From JACVRW01 sp963813495 (GTDB lineage Bacteria > Actinomycetota > Thermoleophilia > Solirubrobacterales > Thermoleophilaceae): DNA of 64,000 nucleotides. The position numbers were made by a program, and so were the translations under genes. A model generated the notes under the pieces. The model saw nothing but the letters and a program-made list of their open reading frames with translations, searched no databases and was not told the DNA's origin. Location of the stretch: contig CAWEZC010000005.1 of the NCBI GenBank assembly GCA_963813495.1, positions 248,001 through 312,000 on the forward strand. Direction: 5' to 3'. Numbering within the stretch: position 1 is the first letter of the stretch; every line of letters begins with the position of its first letter. This document shows, piece after piece, positions 22,559 to 31,565 of the stretch.

Positions 22559-24996
22559 GGGCCGACCTTGTCCCGCTCCCGCGACTCGGGAGCGGACGCC
22601 GAGGGGGCCAGCGAACCGTTGCCGTTGGTCCTGCCGTTGGTCGCCGCTACCTGGGCGGCGGGAGCGGGCGGCGTCGTGCTGCGCCGGCCGCGTGTCCGCA
22701 CGCGCTCGGCGAGCAGGTAGCTGCCGACCACGAACAGCGCCGCCGCGATCTGCGCGACGATCGTCTCCACCGTGGGGAACACGCCGAGCCAGAGTCCCAT
22801 CCAGTAGGGCGGATCGATGTCGAGGGGCGTGATCGGCAGCCAGCCGACGCCCTGAAGCGTGCGCGCGGTCTTGCCCACCATGATCACGAGGACCACGGTG
22901 AGCAGCACACCGGTGACGATCAGCATCTTCTTGTAGGGCAGCTTGCGTTCGAGCACGAAGGTGGCCACGGCTACGGCGGCCACCGCCACCGCCCCGAGCG
23001 CCACGCCCTCGAGCACCACCCACAGTCCCGAGCTCAACTCGAGCGCCTGCAGGAAGAGCACGGTCTCGAAGCCCTCGCGGTAGACGGTCGAGAAGCCGAG
23101 GAGGACGAAGCCGGCCACCTGCGCCGAGATCAGGCCGCCGCCGGCCATGCCCAGCAGCCGTCGGCGGCGCTTATGGAAGCGCGAGATGTGCTCGGTCCAG
23201 TAGACGCGGTGGAAGAACCAGTTGAGCACCACGAGCAGCACGAGTATGGCCACGAGGCCGACCACCGCCTCGAGCTTCTCTCCGTACTGAGCCAGCGAGG
23301 TGAGCACGGTCTGGGCCAGCACGAAGGTGATCGCGCTGGCCACTATGGCCAGACCGGCCCCGATCAACATCGGCTTGCGCTGCCCGCGTGCCGCGCCCAG
23401 CAGGCTGGCCATCACCGCCGCCAGGATCAGCACCGCCTCGAGGCCTTCGCGGAAGACGATCACCGCCGCGTTGGTCACCACGGTGGCCGTGCTCGCGCCC
23501 TCGCCCAGCGTGCCCGCGCCCTCCTCGAGCGCTTCGTCGAGCGCAAGCCGCGTCTCGCGCACCTCGCGCGCGGGACGCTCGTTGGCGATCAGCTTGGCCA
23601 GGCCGTCCTTGCCGTCGGCGCCGAACCAGACGAGCGCCTCCACCTGCGCGACCACGCTCGGGGCGATCGAGCGCAGGCTCAGTTCGGGCCCGAACTCGAA
23701 AAAGGCGTAGGCCTCGAGCCGAGCCTGCTCGGCCTGGCGGTACTCGCCCGCTCCGACGGCGGCCTCGAGGCGGTCGAGGGTCAGGTCGATCAGGTCGAAG
23801 TCGGACTGGGAGTCCTCGGCCTTCCACTCCTCCGGGAACAGCTCGTCGAGTGGCTCGCGGGCCTCCTCGTGCGCGTCCTCGACGTCGCCCTCGGACACCA
23901 CCTTGCCCCCGCGCCCGGCATCCCCGGTGTAGGTGCCGAGCAGCGCCAGCGCTCTCTCCACCTGCGCGGTGGCCTGCGGGTCGCGCTCGCGCAACTCGGA
24001 CTCGAGGTCGGCGAAGGCCGAGGCCGCGCCCTCCTGGAAGGCGATCGCCTCCTGGATCTCGAACGGGACGGTCACGCGGTCGTCGTCGACGCCGTCGCGG
24101 TATTCCTTGGGGATCAGATCGAGGAAGCGCACGAGCTGAGCGGCGCGGCGGGCCTGCTCCTCGGCGGTGAAGGGGGCGGCCACGAAACCGTCGATCACGG
24201 TCAGGGCCTGCTCCCGGGCCTCGGCGAAGGCGCTCGCGGAGCCGCGGGCGCCCGCGCTGAGCGCGGCGAAGGCGGCGTCGGCCTCGCTGCGGTCCGCGGC
24301 GCCGCGCTGGCGCTCGTACTCCGGAGTGAGAATCAGCCACAGCCCCGAGGCCGTAGCGGCCGTCTCGGCGAGGCGCGCATCGAAGCCGCGCTCCGCCGCG
24401 CGCCCCGCCTCCTCGAGCTCGGTCGCCAGGCGGGCCTGGTAGGCGTCGAGCAGGTCCTTCTTGACGCCGAGCAGAGCCCGGCGCGGGCCGAACGCTCCGC
24501 GGGCCAGCTCGCGTACCGCCAGGGTGGCGTCCACTCCCGGCCGGGTGAAGCGGGTGGCCTCGCGGAACTCGCGCAGCAGCAGCCAGTCGCGCGCGCGGGC
24601 GGCGTCGCCGGCGCGCACGGCCGCGAGCGTGACGTCGTAGGAGCCGCTCAGCAGGGCGGCGCGCAGCGATCCGCGAGCCGCCGCCAACGCGGTCTGGTCA
24701 GAGGCGCGGGCCGCGCGACGGGCCTGCGCCAGCGCGCGGCGGACGGTGAGGTCGGCAGCTGGGGCGTCGCGGCGCAGGCCGCGGGACAGCTCGCCCCCGT
24801 AGCTGCGCCCCGCCCGCTCCGCGGAGCGCGCGGCGTCCGCGTCGCCGAGCAGCAGCGCGCTCTGCGCGGCGAACAGCCGCTCCTGGATGCGCTGAGCGCC
24901 CTGCCAGGGCGGCTCGCCCTGCGTGGCCGCCCCCGCGGGCGCGGCTACGGCGAGCAACGCGCCCAGCGCGAGGCCGAGGGCCCGGAGCGCCCTCAC
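22555..24996 (-). CDS. FTR1-family iron permease with large N-terminal extracytoplasmic domain
   Basis: 813 residues. GTG start opens a signal peptide (LGLALGALLAVAAPAGA). Residues about 25-500 are helical and Ala/Glu-rich, predicted outside the membrane. The C-terminal third is an FTR1/EfeU permease with both iron-ligand motifs, REGLE in VIVFREGLEAVLILAAV and REGFE in STVYREGFETVLFLQAL, and about seven helices. E. coli EfeU is about 276 residues, so the N-terminal domain is an addition that may present iron to the channel. It lies 8 bp after the EfeO-like lipoprotein gene. No EfeB-type peroxidase is in the window. Confidence 0.9.
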   Translation of the reverse strand: MRALRALGLALGALLAVAAPAGAATQGEPPWQGAQRIQERLFAAQSALLLGDADAARSAERAGRSYGGELSRGLRRDAPAADLTVRRALAQARRAARASDQTALAAARGSLRAALLSGSYDVTLAAVRAGDAARARDWLLLREFREATRFTRPGVDATLAVRELARGAFGPRRALLGVKKDLLDAYQARLATELEEAGRAAERGFDARLAETAATASGLWLILTPEYERQRGAADRSEADAAFAALSAGARGSASAFAEAREQALTVIDGFVAAPFTAEEQARRAAQLVRFLDLIPKEYRDGVDDDRVTVPFEIQEAIAFQEGAASAFADLESELRERDPQATAQVERALALLGTYTGDAGRGGKVVSEGDVEDAHEEAREPLDELFPEEWKAEDSQSDFDLIDLTLDRLEAAVGAGEYRQAEQARLEAYAFFEFGPELSLRSIAPSVVAQVEALVWFGADGKDGLAKLIANERPAREVRETRLALDEALEEGAGTLGEGASTATVVTNAAVIVFREGLEAVLILAAVMASLLGAARGQRKPMLIGAGLAIVASAITFVLAQTVLTSLAQYGEKLEAVVGLVAILVLLVVLNWFFHRVYWTEHISRFHKRRRRLLGMAGGGLISAQVAGFVLLGFSTVYREGFETVLFLQALELSSGLWVVLEGVALGAVAVAAVAVATFVLERKLPYKKMLIVTGVLLTVVLVIMVGKTARTLQGVGWLPITPLDIDPPYWMGLWLGVFPTVETIVAQIAAALFVVGSYLLAERVRTRGRRSTTPPAPAAQVAATNGRTNGNGSLAPSASAPESRERDKVGP

Positions 24997-25004
24997 CCCG
25001 GGCG

Positions 25005-26108
25005 TCAGCCTTCCTCGAGCTCGATGTTCAGCTTGGCCGCCGCCTGGGTGAGCTGCCCGGCGATCGCCTCCGCCTGCTGCTGGGCCTGGGTACCGAGGGT
25101 GTCGGCCTCCTCGGCGCTGTAGCGCCGGCCGGCCTCCTCCTTGTCGCGCAGCCCGGCCGCGAAGCCCTCCAGCTGCTCCAGACTGCGGGCGGTCTGGCGC
25201 GCCTGCTGGCGGTCGGCCCTGGCCACGAGCGGGCGAACGCCGTCGTAGGTGAACACGAGCCCCTCGAGGATGTCCGCGATGTCGGACAGGCGCGAGGTGG
25301 CCACGAAGGCCTGCTCACTCGCCTTGCCGCCGGCCACGAAGCGCGAGTTCTTCCACGCCTCGAAGTACTCCGACATCGTCGGTGTCATCACCACGAGGGC
25401 GGAGAACGCGTCCGCCTCGGTGGGCTCGAACTTTGCGGCCTCTGAGTCGAGCTCGCGGGCGTAGCGGTCGAAGTCGCGTGTGGTGGCCAGGAAGATGCCG
25501 GCGTCCGGCAGCGCCTCGCCGAAGTCGACCTTGCCGTTCCCGTCGAGGTCGGCCTTGGCGCCCTTGGCCAGCAGAGCGTCGTTGGTGCCGTAGAGCGCCG
25601 TCTCGGTTAGGAACATGAAGTTACCGGGCTGCTCGAGCGTCTTGCCGTTGGGCAGCTCGAGGTCGAACGGCACCGCGTTCTCGGGATCGTCGCCCGCCGA
25701 GCCGGCGTCGATGATCACGTCGTAGTCGGCCAGTGTGGACACGCCGGCGACGATGCCCTCCATCTCCTCGTAGGCCGGGTTGGCGCGGCGGTAGGCCGCC
25801 TTCGCCTCGGCGAGGATCTCCCGCACCTCGGGGCCGTTGTCCTCGAGCAGCTTCGCGTAGTCGAAGTCGGCCTGCTTGGCCAGCTCGTAGTAGGCCGCGC
25901 CCTGCTGCTTGAGCTTGGCCGTCTCTGCGCGCAGCGCCGCGGAGTGATCCGTCAGATACTGCTTGATCGCCCCCAGATCGGCGCCGTCGGAGGCGCTCGT
26001 GGAGGTGGTCTCGGTGGAGCCCGAGTCGCCGTCATCATCCCCGCAGCCGACGGCGGCGAGGGCCAGCGCGGCGGCGGCAAAGACGGTGGCCAGGCGGGTT
26101 GGCGGCAT
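25005..26108 (-). CDS. EfeO/imelysin-like lipoprotein with an EF-hand loop
   Basis: 367 residues, lipobox AAVGC (Cys22). The remainder is a helical, Ala/Glu-rich domain of the EfeO/imelysin type by context and pattern (DHSAALRAETAKLKQQ; AYRRANPAYEEMEGIVAGV; REILAEAKA). I cannot point to a certain HxxE metal site. A textbook EF-hand loop, D-L-D-G-N-G-K-V-D-F-G-E at residues 187-198, predicts Ca2+ binding and is unusual in this family. ATG 26108 follows GGAGGA. First gene of a two-gene iron operon; a palindromic site lies 33-52 bp upstream. Confidence 0.75.
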   Translation of the reverse strand: MPPTRLATVFAAAALALAAVGCGDDDGDSGSTETTSTSASDGADLGAIKQYLTDHSAALRAETAKLKQQGAAYYELAKQADFDYAKLLEDNGPEVREILAEAKAAYRRANPAYEEMEGIVAGVSTLADYDVIIDAGSAGDDPENAVPFDLELPNGKTLEQPGNFMFLTETALYGTNDALLAKGAKADLDGNGKVDFGEALPDAGIFLATTRDFDRYARELDSEAAKFEPTEADAFSALVVMTPTMSEYFEAWKNSRFVAGGKASEQAFVATSRLSDIADILEGLVFTYDGVRPLVARADRQQARQTARSLEQLEGFAAGLRDKEEAGRRYSAEEADTLGTQAQQQAEAIAGQLTQAAAKLNIELEEG

Positions 26109-26140
26109 GTACGGAGTCCTCCGGGTCGCGGGTTCGGACG

Positions 26141-26160
26141 CCCTAATTAGGGCGCCCTAA
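26141..26160. promoter_or_regulatory. Overlapping palindromes, putative iron-responsive operator
   Basis: CCCTAATTAGGG (26141-26152) and TTAGGGCGCCCTAA (26147-26160) share six bases, giving two overlapping perfect palindromes made of TTAGG/CCTAA half-sites. Those half-sites match the outer parts of DtxR/IdeR iron boxes, though the spacing differs from the usual 19-bp box. It sits in the promoter of the EfeO-like/FTR1 operon, where iron repression would be expected. Confidence 0.6.
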
Positions 26161-26221
26161 GGGCGGCGCGCGGCCAGGCTACCACGACCCGCTTTCGATC
26201 ACCAAGCTCGCCGCTCGGGAT

Positions 26222-26310
26222 TGCCGTCGTGCGCATCCGGCCGAGCCGGATGCTTCGCCTGAAACTGCCGTCGTGCGCATCCGGCCTAGCCGATGCTTCG
26301 CCTGAAACTG
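26222..26310. repeat. Two tandem 44-bp hairpin repeats
   Basis: Two near-identical units, 26222-26265 and 26266-26310, each start TGCCGTCGTGCGCATCCGGC and end TTCGCCTGAAAC. Unit 1 holds a perfect GCATCCGGC-CGA-GCCGGATGC hairpin (26233-26253). Unit 2 has CTA in the loop and one G missing from the right arm. They lie 3' of the small secreted-protein gene and may serve as terminators; together with 17529-17549 they look like a REP-type family. Confidence 0.7.
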
Positions 26311-26315
26311 ACGCG

Positions 26316-26915
26316 TCAGCCGCAGACCGCGTAGGCCACGAGCTGCCAGTTGCCGGTGGGAGCCGTGGCGTAGGCCGTGGCCTCCCAGGCACGGCCGTTG
26401 GGGGCGCTCGTGGTCAGCGCGACGGGCGCCGGAGATCCGGCGACCACCCGGGCACCCCCGCCGAGCAGGCGCTTGCCGCGCGGACAGCGGGCCAGCGGGG
26501 CTGCCTTCGTGGTGGCGGCGTCAGCGGCGGTCTGGGTCTGTACGCGCTGGACCCCGCGCACGTAGCGCCCGGCGTCGAGGCCGCCGAGCGTCTGGATGTC
26601 GAGCTTGGTCTCGTCGATCTCGCGGTCGCCGAGCGTGTTGGAGGCGAGATCGCTGCCGCCCAGCGACCGGTCGTTCACGTCGATCCCACGCAGCGCGCCA
26701 TCACGGATGTCGCGGCTCTGGACGCTGCCGTTGGTGATGTCGCGGCCCTGAGCCGAGCCGTCGCGCACGTCGCTGCTCTGCACCGCGTTGTTCTTGATCT
26801 CGCGGCTGCCGATCGAACCCTCGGCGACGGCATAGGAAACCCCGCCGAGCGACAGGAAGAGCGCGATGAGCGCCACGACCATCGCGGGGGAAGGGCTGCG
26901 GAGAGAGATCTTCAC
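26316..26915 (-). CDS. Secreted protein with D-I/V-x-D/N-G-S repeats
   Basis: 199 residues from GTG 26915. The signal region KISLRSPSPAMVVALIALFLSLGGVSYAVAEG recalls a large set of secreted proteins in Thermoleophilia. Residues about 35-110 are short repeats of the form D-V-R-D-G-S-x-x-G-R-D-I, likely a beta-solenoid or rod. The C-terminal part (RCPRGKRLLGGGARV...WQLVAYAVCG) is a small globular domain with two cysteines. Function unknown; surface or secreted. Confidence 0.75.
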   Translation of the reverse strand: MKISLRSPSPAMVVALIALFLSLGGVSYAVAEGSIGSREIKNNAVQSSDVRDGSAQGRDITNGSVQSRDIRDGALRGIDVNDRSLGGSDLASNTLGDREIDETKLDIQTLGGLDAGRYVRGVQRVQTQTAADAATTKAAPLARCPRGKRLLGGGARVVAGSPAPVALTTSAPNGRAWEATAYATAPTGNWQLVAYAVCG

Positions 26916-26957
26916 GGCTGCTCCTGACGGTCGCGGACACGCTCGGTGTGAGCCGAC

Positions 26958-28369
26958 CTACCCGGGTCCGGCCTCGGCCAGTCCGAGCGGAGCCGTGAGG
27001 GGCTCGCCGAACGAGACACGCAGCAGAGCGCCTCCCCCGGCGGCGTTGCCGGCCTCCACCCTGCCCCCGTGCGCTTCGGCGGCCTGGCGCACGATGGCGA
27101 GGCCGAGCCCGGATCCAGGCATCCCGCGAGCGGAGTCGGCGCGGTAGAAGCGCTCGAAGACGCGTGGCAGATCCGTCTCGCTGAAGCCCGGCCCGTGGTC
27201 GCGAACGCTGAGCTCGCCTCCGGCCAGCTCGAGCTCGATCTCGCCTCCCGGTGGGCTCCATTTGACCGCGTTGTCCACCAGGTTGGCGATCGCGCGGTGG
27301 ATCCGCTGCGGCTCGCCGCGTACGAGCGTCGGCTCGGCGCGTAGGCTGAAGCTCGCGGCGTCTCCGGCACGGCTGCGGGCCCGCTCGACCACCGCCTCGA
27401 CGATCTGGTCGACGCGCACGTCGTCGTCCGGCGGTCCGGGCTGATTTCCGCGGGCGAGCTCGACAATGTCGGCCACCAGGGCCGTGAGCTCGTCGAGCTC
27501 CTCCACGATGTCCGCCCGCAGCGCCTCGCGCTCGGCCGGCGGCAGGCGCTCGGCCTCCTCGAGCGTCTGCACGTTGGCACGCAGACTGGCGATGGGAGTG
27601 CGCAGCTCGTGGCTCGCATCGGCTACCAGGTGGCGCTGCGCCTCGACCGAGCGCTCGAGCGAATCGAGTGTGGTGTTGAAGCTGCGCGCGAGCCGCGTGA
27701 GCTCGTCGCGGCCCACGACCTCCATGCGCTCTGAGGGATCGGGGTCGGCTGCGAGCTCTTCGGTGCGGCGGGTGAAGCGCGCCACCGGCGCCAGCGCCGC
27801 TCGGGCCACGCCGGCGCCCAGCGCGGCGCCCAGCGCCACGCCGGCCGCGCCCACGATCAGGAGCAGCAGGGCGATTTTGTCGAGCTGGCGGTCGATCTCG
27901 TCGAGCGGGCGCGCCACCTGGATGGCTCCGCCTCCCGGCAGCCCGCGGGTGAGCACGCGCAGGTGCGTGTCGTCCACCGTGGCGTCGCTGAGATCCTCAC
28001 CCGAGCCCCCGCGCGCGATCTCGCGCGCACCCTCCTGTACCGGCAGGCGCTCACCGGACTGGGTCCGGCGCAGGGCCCGGCCGTTGGGGAGCACCAGCTG
28101 CACGTAGCCCTCGGGCCCGCCGAAGGGCTCGGCCGGAGCGTCGAGCGGCAGCTGCCGGAAGGGGCCCTCGGGGCGTCCGAACTCCCCGCCGCCGGGTCCG
28201 CCGGGCCCGCCCGGGCCGCGGTCGACCACCGACTCGGCGCGTCGGCGCAACGAGTCGTCCACCTCACCGCGCAGCTCGGCGCGCACGCCCAGGTAGACCG
28301 CCAGCGCGGCCGCCACCACGGCCAGCGCCACCGCCAGTCCGGCCGCGGCCGCGATGCGCGTGCGAAGGG

Positions 28370-28373
<4 letters not shown>
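26958..28373 (-). CDS. Sensor histidine kinase (HAMP-HisKA-HATPase)
   Basis: 471 residues. N-terminal membrane helix (LAVALAVVAAALAVYLGVR), a periplasmic domain with a Gly/Pro-rich insert, second helix (IALLLLIVGAAGVALGAALGAGV), HAMP, phospho-acceptor His255 in DASHELRTP, then N box (IANLVDNAVKWSP), G1 (VRDHGPGFSETDLPRVFERF) and G2 (GSGLGLAIVRQAAEAHGG). ATG overlaps the regulator stop (ATGA), giving a regulator-kinase operon of the MprAB/PrrAB general type. Signal unknown; the nearby secreted proteins suggest an envelope cue. Confidence 0.95.
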
Positions 28374-29041
<668 letters not shown>

Positions 29042-29080
29042 CACCAGTGATTCTGCCTTCCGCGCAGGTCCTCTTCGACA

Positions 29081-29111
29081 CTCCCTACCTGGCTCTTATG
29101 TTGCTCCTACG
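29081..29111. promoter_or_regulatory. Three CTC-TA direct repeats, possible response-regulator box
   Basis: CTCCCTAC (29081-29088), CTCTTATG (29093-29100) and CTCCTACG (29104-29111) recur at 12- and 11-bp steps, the period used by OmpR/PhoB regulators. The array sits between the regulator gene and the divergent secreted-protein gene, so it could control both. Inferred from pattern and position. Confidence 0.45.
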
Positions 29112-29132
29112 GCAGGCAGCGAGCCTCGCGGC

Positions 29133-29981
29133 ATGCGAACTCCAAAGAAGGCAACAACAGTGGTGCTCGTCGGAGCAGTGGGACTGGCCTCCGCCGCCTA
29201 TGGCCTCGGCAGTCAAGTGGGCGACGGCTCGGCCGCGGCCGGCGGCGGCTCAGGCTCGTCGGCGGGCACGGCCGACCGCGACTTCCAGCGCGGGGCGCCG
29301 CCGGGCTTCGAAGACCTGGCCGACTCGCTCGGCGTGGAGGCGGACGCACTCGAAGAGGCGCTGCGCGACTTCCACGATCAGGAGGCACAGAACCGCCAGG
29401 GTGCCTTCGCCGCGGCGCTCGCCGGCGCGCTCGGCATCTCCGCGGACACGGTCACCGAGGCGCTCGACGGGCTCGACGACAAGCGCAAGGAGCGCTTCGC
29501 GGCCAAGCTCGCCGCGGAGCTGGGTGTAGAGACCGCCAAGGTCTCGGAGGCACTCGACAACCTGAAGGACGAGCGCCCGGGCGATCCGGTCGAGTTCGCG
29601 CAGACGCTGGCCGACGAGCTGGGAGTCGGTGTCGACAAGGTCGAGGACGCCCTGACTGCCCTGCGGCCCGACCACGGAGCACCCGGACGCCATCACCACG
29701 GGCAGCCTTTGCGGCAGCTGGCGACCGCCCTCGGCGTCACGCGAGCAGAGCTGCGCAAGGCCCTGCGTGAGGTGCGGGCCGGCGAGGAGTCACGCTGGGA
29801 GAAGCGCCAGGACGAACTGGTCACCTTCCTGGCCGATCGCCTCAAACTGTCCAGGGACAGGGTCGCGAACGCGCTGGACGAGCTGCCGGGACCCGGCGAC
29901 GGCCCGGGCCGGCACGGCCGCGGCGACCACGGAGGGCCGGGAGGACACGGCCCAGGCGGGCCGGGCCCCTTCGGCCCCTGA
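29133..29981 (+). CDS. Secreted protein with six LAxxLGVxxxxVxxAL helical repeats
   Basis: 282 residues. N-terminal signal segment (ATTVVLVGAVGLASAAYGLGS), a Gly/Ser linker, then six helical hairpin repeats: LADSLGVEADALEEALRDF, LAGALGISADTVTEALDGL, LAAELGVETAKVSEALDNL, LADELGVGVDKVEDALTAL, LATALGVTRAELRKALREV, LADRLKLSRDRVANALDEL. The C terminus is a Gly/His/Pro tail (GRHGRGDHGGPGGHGPGG). Such proteins are often found beside regulator-kinase pairs in actinobacteria, as here, divergently. Probably an exported target of that system; biochemical role unknown. Confidence 0.75.
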   Translation: MRTPKKATTVVLVGAVGLASAAYGLGSQVGDGSAAAGGGSGSSAGTADRDFQRGAPPGFEDLADSLGVEADALEEALRDFHDQEAQNRQGAFAAALAGALGISADTVTEALDGLDDKRKERFAAKLAAELGVETAKVSEALDNLKDERPGDPVEFAQTLADELGVGVDKVEDALTALRPDHGAPGRHHHGQPLRQLATALGVTRAELRKALREVRAGEESRWEKRQDELVTFLADRLKLSRDRVANALDELPGPGDGPGRHGRGDHGGPGGHGPGGPGPFGP

Positions 29982-29990
29982 CACCAAGGC

Positions 29991-30031
29991 GGGTCAGGCC
30001 CCTGAGTCGCCGAGACTCAGGGGCCTGACCC
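29991..30031. terminator. Perfect 18-bp-stem hairpin
   Basis: GGGTCAGGCCCCTGAGTC (29991-30008) pairs without mismatch with 30014-30031 around a GCCGA loop, starting 9 bp after the helical-repeat gene stop. It is very stable and probably terminates that transcript, although there is no T-run. Each arm itself contains the near-palindrome TCAGGCCCCTGA. Confidence 0.75.
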
Positions 30032-30071
30032 GTTCGCCGTTGCGGCCCGAACCCAGCCGTTTCGACCGATA

Positions 30072-30099
30072 GTCCAAAAAGGCGTTTGGATCTTTGGAC
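30072..30099. promoter_or_regulatory. GTCCAAA-N14-TTTGGAC inverted repeat
   Basis: GTCCAAA (30072-30078) and TTTGGAC (30093-30099) flank an AT-richer segment directly upstream of the ATP-grasp gene at 30114. A closer TCCAAA/TTTGGA pair (30073-30078 and 30085-30090) overlaps it. It is a candidate operator or promoter hairpin for the amidoligase operon. Confidence 0.4.
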
Positions 30100-30113
30100 G
30101 ATGGGCCAAGTAG

Positions 30114-31565
30114 ATGCAGGCCCTCCGTGAACAATCTAGAAACGTGAACCGAGGCTCGGCTCCCACCACTCCCGTCTACGAGCCGGCAGCAGGCATCTTC
30201 GACGAGGCGCTCGAGCCCGACGGCTCGGCCCGTCCGATCTACGAGGAGCTGCTGACGACGCTCGAGGAGATGAACCTCGCCGGGCTCGCCGGAGCGGTGG
30301 ATCACGAAGCGGGCAACCTCGGTGTGTCGTTCCGAGTGGACGGCGAGATCGAGCTCTTCCAGGTCGACCCGGTCCCGCGGCTGATCGAGGCCGACCAGTG
30401 GGACCGCCTGGCGCGTGGGCTCGTTCAGCGCACGCGGGCGCTCGACCTGTTCGTGGCCGACGCCTACGGTGAGCGCGCAATCGTCGAGGCGGGCGTGGTC
30501 CCGGCCCGCGCGCTCGAGAGCTGCGATCACCTCGAGCCGCGCCTGGCCTCCCTGCCGCCCGCGCCGGTGCGCATCGCCGTGGCCGGCCTGGACGTGGTGC
30601 GCGACGCGGAGGGGCGCTTCCGGGTGCTCGAGGACAACGTGCGCACGCCGTCTGGCCTCTGTTACGCCCTCGCTGCCCGCGAGGCCGTCAACCGCCATCT
30701 GCCCGATCGGCTGACGGACCTGAGGCGGCCGTTCTACACCGCTCTGGAGATGCTGGGCCGCGCCGTGGCCGCCGCCGCCCCGGCGGATGTTGACGAGCCG
30801 TCGATCGTCCTGCTCAGCGACGGACCCTCCAACTCCGCCTGGTACGAGCACGAGCGGCTGGCCATGGCTCTCGCTGTCCCGGCGGTCGCGTTGGCCGACC
30901 TGAGCGTGCGCGGCGATCGCCTGCTCGCCCGCGTTGGGAGCACGTTGCGCCCGGTGGACGTCGTCTACCGCCGTACCGACGAGGACCGCCTGACCGACGA
31001 GGGTGGCACGCTCACCGACATCGGCGCCGTCCTCATCGAGCCGCTGCGGGCGGGCACCCTCAGCGTGGTGAACGGCTTTGGAACCGGCGTGGCCGACGAC
31101 AAGCTGCTGCACGCCTACGTCGAGGACATGGTGAGCTTCTACCTCGGCGAGAAGCCGCTGCTGGACTCGGTCCGAACTTACGACCTGGGACAACCGGACA
31201 AGCTCGAGATGGCGCTCGACCGGATCGGCGAGCTCGTCATCAAGCCACGCACCGGCCATGGCGGGCACGGGGTGATCGTGGCGCCGCACGCACGTCCTGA
31301 GGACATTCGCCGCACCGCCGAGGAAGTTCGCGCCGACCCGGCCAGTTTCATTGCTCAGGAAATGGTGATGCTCTCACGCCACCCGACCGTCGTCGACGGC
31401 CGCCTCGAAGCAAGGCACGTGGACCTGCGGCCGTTCGTGTTCCTCTCCCCCGCCGGCGCGGAGGTCGCGGACGGCGGGCTCACGCGGGTCGCGCTCGAGC
31501 GCGACGCTCTCGTGGTGAACAGCTCCCAGCGCGGCGGCGGCAAGGACACGTGGGTGCTGCAGTGA
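30114..31565 (+). CDS. Circularly permuted ATP-grasp protein (type 2, COG2308-like)
   Basis: 483 residues. Matches the circularly permuted ATP-grasp family: EADQWDRLARGLVQRTRALDLFVADAYG, the acidic FRVLEDNVRTPSGLCYALAAREAV, VVYRRTDEDRLTDE and the nucleotide segment LVIKPRTGHGGHGVIVAP, ending SQRGGGKDTWVL. Such enzymes are predicted to form amide or peptide bonds using ATP through an acyl-phosphate. ATG 30114 is used; GTG 30144 is an alternative. Translationally coupled (GTGA) to a glutamine amidotransferase gene and then a GCS2 ligase, so the three probably make or turn over one glutamyl-like compound. The product is unknown. Confidence 0.85.
   Translation: MQALREQSRNVNRGSAPTTPVYEPAAGIFDEALEPDGSARPIYEELLTTLEEMNLAGLAGAVDHEAGNLGVSFRVDGEIELFQVDPVPRLIEADQWDRLARGLVQRTRALDLFVADAYGERAIVEAGVVPARALESCDHLEPRLASLPPAPVRIAVAGLDVVRDAEGRFRVLEDNVRTPSGLCYALAAREAVNRHLPDRLTDLRRPFYTALEMLGRAVAAAAPADVDEPSIVLLSDGPSNSAWYEHERLAMALAVPAVALADLSVRGDRLLARVGSTLRPVDVVYRRTDEDRLTDEGGTLTDIGAVLIEPLRAGTLSVVNGFGTGVADDKLLHAYVEDMVSFYLGEKPLLDSVRTYDLGQPDKLEMALDRIGELVIKPRTGHGGHGVIVAPHARPEDIRRTAEEVRADPASFIAQEMVMLSRHPTVVDGRLEARHVDLRPFVFLSPAGAEVADGGLTRVALERDALVVNSSQRGGGKDTWVLQ

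Noticed and set aside
21880..25122. 1080-codon plus-strand open frame over the sigma factor and iron genes
   Set aside because: Runs antisense to FTR1 and out of frame with the sigma factor; low-complexity Arg/Gly/His composition with no motif.
26222..26310. CRISPR-like array
   Set aside because: Only two units, directly adjacent without spacers, and each forms a hairpin; no cas gene nearby.
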